NCBI RefSeq assembly: GCF_026410925.1 | Contig: NZ_CP112974.1 | Location: 1 to 64,000, forward strand | Length of the DNA: 64,000 nt | Direction of reading: 5' to 3' | Origin: Halovenus salina | Lineage (GTDB): Archaea; Halobacteriota; Halobacteria; Halobacteriales; Haloarculaceae | In this document: one piece after another, positions 56,289 to 64,000 of the stretch | Numbering within the stretch: position 1 is the stretch's first letter | Layout of the letters: the number at the start of each line of letters is the position of its first letter | Program-made: the position numbers and the translations under genes | The notes under the pieces: generated by a model | What the model was told of the DNA's origin: nothing | The model's database searches: none | Seen by the model: the letters and a program-made list of their open reading frames with translations, nothing else

Positions 56289-58765
56289 ATCGCCTCGAAG
56301 TCAAGTGGTTCGAGAGACTCCGTCTCTCGTCATCACGGAAGACTCGTCTTCCATACGACCCCGTGGCATTCGCTTTGACCGCCTGTAAATAGGGACACTC
56401 GCCGGTGGAGGTTCGCTCTCGTTGAAAACTCACATCGTCAGTCTGTCTCGGCGTTCACGCGGAGGTGGGATGCGAAGCTGGGGGATGGCGTAATCGTACG
56501 TCTGCATCGGTCTTGAGCTAAGCCTCACCTCTCGGTTGTGTGGCGGTAGCCAGTCTCTCCTGTAAGATTGGTCGTTGCTGCTGAATCTTCTGTGCCTCTT
56601 CGATCAGTCGCTCTAACAGCAGTGGCGGAGAGTATCCGAGAAACCCACCCAATTTGTAAACCAGAAGCGGGGCGTGCGACCGGTTGCGGACGCCGACGAC
56701 ACGGAACGTCTTCGTACTCTATCATCGCGTGCGCCCGCGTGTATCCTCCGTTGAAACTCTGCTTCGATCTCTACAGCAATATGCTTCAGTAGAGATCGTC
56801 CACGACATCCTGAATCTTCTTCGCCGATAAGCGTCTAGGTGGGTATCCGCTCGCACTCACAGAGAAGCCGTTTTTCCAAGGCCCCACCCATTGTGAAAGA
56901 GCTATTCGCTGAGTGATTTCTTCACATCAGTCGATGTCTCAGAAATACCGATTTGAGCTACCCATGAGTAACGTGAATAGCATGACTCACGTGACAACCG
57001 TGACAGACTCAACAATAGGGGGGCGGGGGCAATCCTATTTGCGGTTAGCAACAAGCATCCGAGTGTCGTAGGAAAGGCGACAGACGGGTGAAAGCCCGGC
57101 ACGCGGGAGGGCCGTCGCAACGTCCTCAACGTGTTCCGTAGCGAGTTCGTGAATGCTCTCTGTGAGGTTCCGTAATCTACCCATATCGCCAGAAGGCGTC
57201 CAAATCCCCTGAAATCAGCGATCAAATTCGCAGAGGGAACCGGGGTTCAACAGAGCAAGGAATGTCGTGGTAACCCCGGAGCGAGGACAGCACCGCAGCG
57301 AGGAGTGCAGGAGCGACCGAATGGAAGGAGGTCCGTGTCATCGGGTGGACCGCTACAGAAAATGAGCGCTCGGCGAGCGCAATGTGGAAACCGACCGGGC
57401 TTGGAGCGCCAGAGCCCCGAGCGCCGTCGAGGACACGCCCGCAGGCAAGCGAGCACCAGGGCAACGAGCACAGCACCGCAGGCCGCCCGCATAAGCATCC
57501 GTCGAGGACAGCACCACAGACGGTTCACCCCACAGAGGCTCGGAGGACAGCACCGGAGAGCCTCGATTGATAAGCGCGGTCGGAACCGGTGGCTCTCGTG
57601 CAGTGCTCGGGGTGGACCGCCCGGAGGCGACCCCGGCGCAGCTTGCTGCTCCTCATGTGTGGGTGCAGTTGGGTATGTGATGATGAAGTTGCGCCGAAGG
57701 CGGACCAGCGCCAGTTCATCTGGCGCGCACAGCGCGCGAGGGATGCGCGGATCGTGTTCGTTTGCGAAAGCTCGCCAACGGCGAGTGGTAGGATGCGATC
57801 TGGAAATCGGAGAAATGCGGCGTGATTCTGATGCTGAGCGGTGAGAGGCCAACGACCGCGTGGAGGAGGCCGACCAGCGGTGTTGTGCAGTAGCGAGTCG
57901 AACGACCGCGAGGAGAGAGACGATCAGCGGTGCTGTGCGATATCGAGGCCGACGACCCCGAGGAGGAGGACGACAAGCGGTTCTGTGAGGAAGAGTGACG
58001 GACGACCGACCTCGAGGGAGGACGCCGACGACGAGTCACGGGGATGCGAGCTGAAAATCGTAAGGACGTGGCGTGATGCTGTGCGTCAAGAGAGGCGGAC
58101 GACCGACCCAGAGGGAGGACGCCGATGGAGATAACGACGACGATGACGATGCTGTGATGGAGAGACCGACACGACGGAGGTCGACTGTTGTAGTAGTCGA
58201 GAGTGATAATAGAAAAGCGTGTGCGTGACAGTTGGAGTACGGCAGTAACAGCGAAGCTGGGCAATGAACACCTGGTGGACTGAAAGGGCGAGACGTGTTC
58301 GCGCCGTCGGAGAGTCGTCTGAGTGGCCACTATCTCCGAGTGTTGGCGGTTGACCGAGCAGATATGCCACTCAGCGACCGCGAACCCGTTGAGGGCTTTC
58401 AAGGCCGTCACTGCAACGCAACAAGAGGCTCTCCGCGTGTGATGAAAGGGGCGTGTCGTGAGCGCCCCGATGAGTGTGAGAAATGCCACAGTACGACCAA
58501 CAGTGTCAAGATAGCCATTCGGAGTCGACTGAATCGTGAGGAAGATCTACGCGTGAGTAACGCGCGATAATGGGTTCTGGTGTCTGTCCACGATTCGTGT
58601 CGTTCTCCGAATGCTCCGGAGAAATGGTCGCCTCGTGTAAGAGACCAATCGTTGAGTGTCCCGAGAGTAACGAGTACGATGATGCTATGCATCAAAGACG
58701 CTCGTCGTGAGAGACACTAGAAATATTTTGAGAGTTGACGATGAATGTAGCAGTGGAGGGATTGC
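56289..58765. other. Gene-poor region with decayed coding fragments and GC-rich imperfect repeats
   Basis: About 2.5 kb with no convincing gene. Fragments on the minus strand: 56518-56718 (open, no start; ...GGFLGYSPPLLLERLIEEAQ) and about 56787-56880 (GYPPRRLSAKKIQDVVDD) look like gene debris. 57245-57257 matches the MITE end (inverse TTGCTCTGTTGAA). From 57280 to 58200 several frames on both strands are open, but the DNA is repetitive: GAGGACAGCACC recurs at ~57283, 57503 and 57543, and a unit beginning GATGCGA.CTG.AAATCG recurs at ~57795 and ~58043. Large overlapping ORFs here are treated as chance. Confidence 0.6.
57035..57184 (-). CDS. Possible 49-residue protein in decayed region
   Basis: Minus-strand frame MGRLRNLTESIHELATEHVE then DVATALPRAGLSPVCRLSYD, ending at a TAG with further coding-like sequence after it in frame. 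Helical N-terminus and good codon bias suggest a real or recently real gene. No family recognised; it may be the start of a longer decayed gene that extends toward 56787. Confidence 0.35.
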   Translation of the reverse strand: MGRLRNLTESIHELATEHVEDVATALPRAGLSPVCRLSYDTRMLVANRK

Positions 58766-59389
58766 ATGAGTGAATCAGAAGACGTAGAACAAGAAGAACT
58801 GGACGATCAAGAGATGGAAGAGCTCAGCTAAGCCGATGAAACACGGAGCGAAGAGACGCCAGTGGACAACGAGTCAGGGAGCGAAGAGACAGCAGAAGAT
58901 CGTGAAGACAACGAAGACGAGGACGTTCTCAGTGGGTTTAATGATGACGTGTCCCTTGGACTCGAAGGCTCAAGCTACGTTAGATTCAGTCCAAAGGGCG
59001 AGAGGATATCCCCTAACTCCCACCTCTCACAGCGTCACCTCAGGGGCTACTACGCCTATACTATCCTCTACAACGAGAGCGAGAACGAGCTCTATCTGAA
59101 GACGCTCACGGAGGAAGAGACCGAACAATTGAGAGCAGAACGCCCTGGAGCAAAGATCAAAGAGATTGATCTGGAGGATAAGAACAGCGTCTCTGAGATG
59201 GCAATCAGAGAGATAGTGAGACAGTTCAGTATCAAAGACCAGTTCGATGATGAGCTGAGCATGCGCTATTATCCCGACTGGGATGATGAACGTGAGTGTG
59301 TCATCGTCGACCTGGACGAGGAGCCAAAGAAAGTTGGAAATAGAAACAACAACGACGACAGTGACGATGTAGAGTCCGTGGACGAGTAA
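58766..59389 (+). pseudogene. Acidic protein gene with an in-frame TAA at codon 22
   Basis: A clear ribosome site (GGAGGG, 58756-58761) precedes ATG at 58766, giving MSESEDVEQEELDDQEMEEL, then TAA at 58829-58831. The same frame continues without a gap as ADETRSEETPVDNESGSEE and a globular part (LRGYYAYTILYNESENELYL, ELSMRYYPDWDDERECVIVD) to 59389. A GTG at 58862 could restart translation, giving 175 residues. Composition is continuous across the stop, so the TAA is a recent mutation, a reading error or a readthrough site. No domain recognised. Confidence 0.65.
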
Positions 59390-60339
59390 GAAGACAACAA
59401 TGGTAGTGGTGTTCTGACACCGAAAGAAGAGAAGTATACAACAACAAGACGATTGCTCTGCTACCGAAGAAAGATAGCAAGAAGCCTCCAAAGACACTCC
59501 ACTACTATCCCCATCACCTTCTCAAAATACTGTGAGAAAAGTGGCGAGGTGAACAAAACAGAGCAGTCAAGGAACGAGCGTCACAGACATACGATACTGC
59601 CACACCCTCAGAAGAACGGGTGTGAACCATCCTAAGCGCCGGGCTGATCCCCGCGCTACATGCTCACTGGTTGGCGTCACACACGACTCCCACTCTCCTT
59701 CTACTCCCATCCCACCCCACCACTCACTCCCCGGCCAGCTCTATCGACCTGGCCGCCCGTGGCGGCCAGATCGAGAGGGGGGACCCACAGACCCAACGAA
59801 CGTTGGGTCGAGGACCGTCCCTCTCGTACGCGGACACAACACACTCGTGCAGGAACGCGACGATGGATACAGAGTCGGACAGTCACGAGACAGGCACCCG
59901 CTGATGCATCAGCGCAACAGCGGATTGAAGCGTCTGATGCATCAGCACAACACGAGTGTGTAGGCGGTCAGTGATGCATATGTGGCGCATATGAATCATC
60001 TGGCCCCGCAGTGTCCGCGCAACACGTCGAGAGAGCAGCCGCGGAGACCCCCTCAGAGGCACCCGGACTGTGCCGCTTGAACAGTCCCACAGCCCCCAGC
60101 CCCAGCTGGCGTCTGAACGAACCTGTTACTCTGTAAATAGATTGTTTGAGAAAGTGATCCTGAAATATGGCTAAATGCCAACTCAGGTGGGGGGTGTGAT
60201 GGTACGAAAATCGGCCAAATAACTGCCCCATATACCCCTCTCACGACCTTAGATTGCTTGGGCCAGCCTATAACGCGTTCTAAAACAGGCCCACAGATTC
60301 TCAAATCGCCGTTTCTGACGGTCTAATTATGTGAAAATA
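59390..60339. other. Non-coding palindrome-rich region beside the tandem array
   Basis: No supported gene; several short open frames on both strands look accidental. Holds strong palindromes: 59744-59774 (TCGA..CTGGCCGCC with inverse, 3-base loop), 59790-59809 (GACCCAACGAACGTTGGGTC), CTGATGCATCAG at 59902-59913 and again at 59935-59946, and CATATG pairs around 59980. May belong to an origin or partition locus (inference). Confidence 0.55.
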
Positions 60340-61080
60340 GTATACGCAATCATCGCTATTATTGAACTGCTCTGTGTACTGTGATTCTGTCGTATACGCA
60401 ATCGTCGCTATTATTGAACCGCTCTATGTCATGCGGTTATGTGGGTTATAGTTTCAGCACCAAACAGACAGGAAGATTATATTACCATGAACCATTTTTT
60501 GAATCGTATACGGAACCGTCGCTATTATTGAACCATGTCATGTACTGCGATTCTTTCGTATACGCAATCGTCGCTATTATTGAACTACTTTGAGTACTAC
60601 GATTATATTGATTAACTGGAGTAATGTACTTCAGACAGAATGAAAAATGCTCTACAGTAATCAAAAATTCGTATACGCAATCATCGCTATTATTGAACTG
60701 CGTTGTGTACGTCGGTTCTGTCGTATACGCAACCATCGCTATTATTGAACTACGTTGTGTGCCGTGATTATATTGATAAACAGTGGTAATGTATTTCAAA
60801 CAGAAAGAAAAATGTTTTGTGGTAATCAAAAAATAGTATACGCAATCATCGCTATTATTGAACTGTACTGAGTACTGCGATTATAGAGTATACGTAATCG
60901 TCGCTATTATTGAACTGTTTTGAGTACTTCGATTATATTGATTAATACAGGTAATGTATTTCGAACAGAATGAAAAATGTCCTGTGGTAATCAAAAATTC
61001 GTATACGCAACCGTCGCTATTATTGAACTGCTTTGTGTAGTGTGATTCTGTCGTATACGCAACCATCGCTATTATTGAAC
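60340..61080. repeat. Tandem array: ten 28-bp iteron-like motifs in ~165-bp units
   Basis: A 28-bp motif that begins GTATACGCAA and ends CGCTATTATTGAAC starts at 60340, 60392, 60506, 60558, 60671, 60723, 60836, 60888, 61001 and 61053. Distances alternate 52 and 113-114 throughout, so a ~165-bp unit with two motifs is repeated about 4.5 times. The long spacers are themselves related (GATTATATTGATTAA and GGTAATGTATTTC recur), unlike CRISPR spacers. The array is AT-rich and ends 176 bases from the 3' end of the PriL-like gene, fitting a replication origin or incompatibility/partition site. Confidence 0.92.
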
Positions 61081-61256
61081 TGTACTGTGTATTGCGATGA
61101 TAGCAATTACCTATGATAATATGCCATTATTGGGGTCATTTTCCGCCTATACAAGAAATTATTGCTGGTTGTTGAGTGAGTTGGCTGCCTCTATGAGCAC
61201 CTCCTCAGAACCCGCTCCAAAACTCCGCTTGGAACCTCCACACCAACCCGAAAAAA

Positions 61257-62810
61257 CTACCGCCGACCGTACCCGTCGTCGTCCTCGCTCAGTCGGTTGT
61301 ACACATCGTCGCTGAAATTCAGACTTTGGTAGATCGAGTAGTCACAATTTTCTCGTCCGATACACACATCTTCGAAGTTGCGATTGTCGTTGTTACAGCC
61401 AACCGGCAACGGTGACTCACCTCCGATGTCTTGCTTCTTCTCGTACCGGACTTGATAGTCCGTTACCTTCTCTCGATACCAGGGGTACTGCGAGAACCAC
61501 TCTTTGATATCTTCGACGCTGAAGTCTGTCTCCAATTCCAGGATGATACGAACCATGCTGAATAGGTACCACCGCCGTGGCGCTGAGTCCGACATAGCCA
61601 TCTCGTGAATGTTTTGCATACACGGGAGTTCCAGTAGGTCTTCAAGCTCAGTCACTTCGACAACCTTCGCGTTCGACTTGTGGTACTCAATCAGATATTC
61701 GTTCGGGTCAACGTGAGTGTCCACCTCCACATTGTCCACGTCGCTATCGTTCGCCAGATCAACGAGTACCATCCCAACTCCTTGGGGAGAGGTCAACCCT
61801 TCGAGTGTCTTCTTCACCCAGTCAATGTCAGTCGCCCCGTGGAAGATACTCGTCGCTCGTGCAATCTGTTTGCTGGTCAGCGGCTCACCAAATGCTGCCA
61901 CTTCTGAGTCCACGTGGTCTATCGCTAGCAGGATCGCTTTCAACTTCGGCGGGTACCGGTGGGCTTTGAACACTTTGTCTGCTTCGCCGTACTCAATCCA
62001 CTCCGCGATTTTGTTATTGATTCCCGTGAGCGCATCACGGTAGGTGTCCAGTTTGTCTTCCGGAATATTGTCGTAGACGATTTCTTCTAGACACCGCGCC
62101 ACACCACTCCGCCCGAAGAATGCGTCCCGATACTTTTCGACGTGATCCGAGAGGGGAACGTAGACGTACTTCCCCCTGATGATGGATTGGATGTCGCCAC
62201 CTGGCTTGTTGTCCTTCCGGGCTTCGCAATGCCGGTTCGCGTGAGCCAATGGCACCTTGAAGAATTTTGCATCTCCCAGTGGTTCGAGTGTGTCAATCCC
62301 TTCGACTGGCTCACCAGCTGGTGGGCCGTACTCATCTTCCTTATCTCGGTTGTAGACAACCGTCCCCAGAGCTGTGTATATCTCGTCACCATGCTCTGAG
62401 GTACGGGCCGCCCGGTAGACATTATTGAGATAGTATTCGTGCAGCCGCTCATGGATGATGCAGTCGCGGCTGTCCTTCTGTATCTTCGGGTGTCGCTGGA
62501 CCAGCACTGAACCGAATGTCATGAGTAGCATGAGCCGACCGGGGTCTGGATTCGTGAGGTCAATGTCCGTTGCATCTTCAGGGTCGGACTCACCCGCAAG
62601 CATTTCATCCAGTTCTGGCTCTTGGAAGGCACAGGCAGTGAACTCCGCCACGTCGTTGATCATCGCTTTCTCGTTTGCCTCCCCGTTCGTGCTATAGTAC
62701 TGTGCGCCCCGCTCAAGCAGGAGCCGCCGATTCAGTTTCGAATGGTTGCGCGGATTGACTGCCACCTGCCATGCACGGACCACGTTTTTCGTGGGGTCTT
62801 TTGTCACCAT
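61257..62810 (-). CDS. PriL-like primase subunit with Fe-S type C-terminal domain
   Basis: A 517-residue protein. The N-terminal 300 residues are unassigned, mostly helical. The C-terminal 150 residues resemble the primase large-subunit Fe-S domain: Cys in LELPCMQNIHEMAMSD, then RRWYLFSMVRIILELETDFS, FSQYPWYREKVTDYQVRYE, and three more Cys in PVGCNNDNRNF, DVCIGRE and NCDYSIYQSL. Four Cys with this surrounding pattern match the cluster ligands of PriL. It overlaps the PriS-like gene by seven bases, so the two form a plasmid or viral primase pair. Likely primes replication at the neighbouring array. Confidence 0.72.
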   Translation of the reverse strand: MVTKDPTKNVVRAWQVAVNPRNHSKLNRRLLLERGAQYYSTNGEANEKAMINDVAEFTACAFQEPELDEMLAGESDPEDATDIDLTNPDPGRLMLLMTFGSVLVQRHPKIQKDSRDCIIHERLHEYYLNNVYRAARTSEHGDEIYTALGTVVYNRDKEDEYGPPAGEPVEGIDTLEPLGDAKFFKVPLAHANRHCEARKDNKPGGDIQSIIRGKYVYVPLSDHVEKYRDAFFGRSGVARCLEEIVYDNIPEDKLDTYRDALTGINNKIAEWIEYGEADKVFKAHRYPPKLKAILLAIDHVDSEVAAFGEPLTSKQIARATSIFHGATDIDWVKKTLEGLTSPQGVGMVLVDLANDSDVDNVEVDTHVDPNEYLIEYHKSNAKVVEVTELEDLLELPCMQNIHEMAMSDSAPRRWYLFSMVRIILELETDFSVEDIKEWFSQYPWYREKVTDYQVRYEKKQDIGGESPLPVGCNNDNRNFEDVCIGRENCDYSIYQSLNFSDDVYNRLSEDDDGYGRR

Positions 62811-63319
62811 TGAATCTCACTCTCGTTGTTGCGTATCGACTCAGGAAGTGCTGGCTCCTCAATGAAGTTGAAGTCTCGCTTGCTTATTGGCGTGACAATT
62901 CTGTTGACCTCTGTGTGCAGACTGTATGGGAGCCGGATAACACGTGACCGATCCCAGGTGACTTCATCGTCAATCGGAAAGCCAAGTCGCTCGTTGATGT
63001 ATCGGCCAATATACTTGCGAGACTGGTGAGTCAATTTGAGGTAAGGGTCATCCGACTTCGCAAAGATGTGGACTCCCTGGCCACTGTAGAAGACATCCGC
63101 ACTGTCGAAGCCAACGGTGTCGGTTAGCCAGTCTCGAATCTCGAAACCGTTGTGGATGGCTTTGCGGATGTCTTGAAACTCGTATGCGTATTCGTTGGTG
63201 ACCGTCTCTGAGACAGTTCGCTCAGCGGCCTCAGATTCGTCGCTGTCCGATTTCTCGTCTGCGATGGTCAGTGGGACATCTGTCTCGGCATCGACTGCAT
63301 CTGCACGGGGTACTGCCAC
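62804..63319 (-). CDS. PriS-like archaeo-eukaryotic primase, N-terminus unclear
   Basis: The 171-residue frame has the primase-family blocks DVFYSGQGVHIFAKSDDP (SGxGxH) and DRSRVIRLPYSLHTEVNRIV (RxIRLPxSLH), which define archaeo-eukaryotic primases. The early DxD metal motif of this fold is not visible. Coding-like sequence (RRRPFGIPLAPIEEEHLREH) continues upstream in the same frame up to the stop of the HNH gene at 63419, but has no usual start codon; GTG at 63319 is the first. So the N-terminal part is either missing, started at a rare codon, or separated from the HNH gene by a stop. Confidence 0.75.
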   Translation of the reverse strand: MAVPRADAVDAETDVPLTIADEKSDSDESEAAERTVSETVTNEYAYEFQDIRKAIHNGFEIRDWLTDTVGFDSADVFYSGQGVHIFAKSDDPYLKLTHQSRKYIGRYINERLGFPIDDEVTWDRSRVIRLPYSLHTEVNRIVTPISKRDFNFIEEPALPESIRNNESEIQW

Positions 63320-63418
63320 TGGAGCAGGCTCAGAGGAGAATACATTGTGCTCTCGCAGATGCTCTTCCTCGATAGGGGCAAGTGGAATTCCAAAGGGACG
63401 CCGTCGTGAATTACCGAC

Positions 63419-63994
63419 TTACACCGACAACGCCGCGAGAAGCCACTCATCCTCCACTGTATCCAAGACGACCGACGTCGTCAACGTCTGGGAGAGCAGT
63501 GCGAACAATTCCATCTGATTCATCGTCAAATTGTATCGACTCACCACCGTCTCTACCAACCCTTCCAGTGTCTCGTGATCGCTGACCACCTGCTCACGAA
63601 TTGCCAACCGCGTCAGTTGCAGGTCGTGTTTGTTCTTCAGCCCCAACTGCTGTGCTCGCCAGTCTTGTGTGCCGTCTCGTCCCTCACCTGTGATTCCTTT
63701 GTGACACGCACGACACAGACAAATCCCCTGGTCTGGATCACGATGCCAGTGGTGGTAGTCGAACATCTCAATACCAAACTCCGGGAGTGATCGCCGACAC
63801 AGCGGGCAGCTGACTTCCCATTCCCACCCAAACTGCTTTGCCTGCTTCGTGTACTCCTCAGTGTACTCTTCCGTTCGAGGGTACGATTCACCAGTCATGA
63901 TTCCCGTCCACAGATGCCGATCCCAGTAGCCCGTCGTCACCGACTCTAACTGATCGACACTCGGTGCCGTCTCCAATGAAGTCGCAATCGCCAC
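63419..63994 (-). CDS. HNH endonuclease-type protein
   Basis: A 191-residue protein with a zinc-bound HNH module: CPLCRRSLPEFGI, FDYHHWHRDPDQG and CLCRACHKGITGEG, i.e. two CxxC pairs around HH and the final His. GTG at 63994 is used, but the frame may continue beyond the window edge. The C-terminal half is helical (LAIREQVVSDHETLEGLVET). It ends at a TAA after LLAALSV, and the primase frame continues in register behind it. HNH proteins at such loci often nick DNA; here the role is open. Confidence 0.75.
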   Translation of the reverse strand: MAIATSLETAPSVDQLESVTTGYWDRHLWTGIMTGESYPRTEEYTEEYTKQAKQFGWEWEVSCPLCRRSLPEFGIEMFDYHHWHRDPDQGICLCRACHKGITGEGRDGTQDWRAQQLGLKNKHDLQLTRLAIREQVVSDHETLEGLVETVVSRYNLTMNQMELFALLSQTLTTSVVLDTVEDEWLLAALSV

Positions 63995-64000
63995 GACACT

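Noticed and set aside
57247-58489. Three long overlapping ORFs (201, 179 and 257 codons)
   Set aside because: They overlap on opposite strands in repetitive GC-rich DNA, have skewed compositions (Arg/Ser-rich) and no domain; a low stop-codon density explains them.
59622-59974. Overlapping 77-113 codon ORFs
   Set aside because: Three frames open at once over a palindrome-rich segment; Pro/His/Arg-rich products with no family.
60340-61080. CRISPR array
   Set aside because: Motifs recur, but distances alternate 52/113 and the spacers are related to each other; no cas genes nearby.

Overview
The window is haloarchaeal. It encodes a transcription factor B, an RPA-type single-strand binding protein with its partner (rpa3/rpap3 order), a histone-fold DUF1931 protein, Tat-exported lipoproteins (RR followed by a lipobox), PriS/PriL-like primase subunits, and acidic, Asp/Glu-rich proteins throughout. 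The mix of a partition ATPase, primase, iteron-like array, integrases, transposons, a toxin-antitoxin pair and metal resistance genes points to a megaplasmid or a plasmid-like chromosomal island rather than core chromosome.

Layout. 0-1.1 kb: 5'-truncated ParA and its partner. 1.3-3.1 kb: frameshifted DDE transposase. 3.3-20.9 kb: metal and redox island (winged-helix regulator, three-gene ABC exporter, Zn/Cd P-type ATPase, CDF exporter, multicopper oxidase, DsbB, zinc-finger/DsbA fusion, CPBP protease, TFB, HTH plus membrane pair, CcoI/FixI-like P-type ATPase, membrane protein). 21.1-26.9 kb: type IIG restriction-modification protein facing a tightly coupled three-gene operon. 26.9-29.3 kb: DUF1931 gene between two ~153-bp direct repeats, then rpa3/rpap3. 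29.6-38.1 kb: lipoproteins, an intron-bearing tRNA-like gene, exonuclease, CNNM/CorC transporter, Usp, a MITE and an RHH protein. 38.5-50.1 kb: AddB-like plus AddA-like helicase-nuclease pair, convergent with a six-gene operon (zinc ribbon, HhH, SWIM, SprT protease, helical protein, pRiA4b ORF-3). 50.5-55.3 kb: integrase pseudogene split by a transposon-like unit carrying a PemK toxin-antitoxin pair, regulators, an IS with a CTAG duplication, and an intact integrase. 55.8-61.1 kb: mostly non-coding or decayed DNA with palindromes and a strikingly regular tandem array. 61.3-64 kb: PriL-like and PriS-like primase genes and an HNH protein.

How parts may work together. ParA at the left and the primase pair plus tandem array at the right look like maintenance and replication modules of one replicon (inference). 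The 6-20 kb genes form a metal-export and periplasmic thiol/copper-oxidation set, but nearly every large membrane or exported protein there carries a single-base indel at or next to a homopolymer; seven such indels lie between 2.1 and 18.6 kb while the ~30 kb of long ORFs that follow are clean. This is either local decay or local sequencing error. The most novel-looking pieces are the 165-bp tandem array beside the split primase, the TA-bearing transposon-like unit whose ends resemble those of the neighbouring IS, and the AddAB-like/SprT/SWIM cluster.
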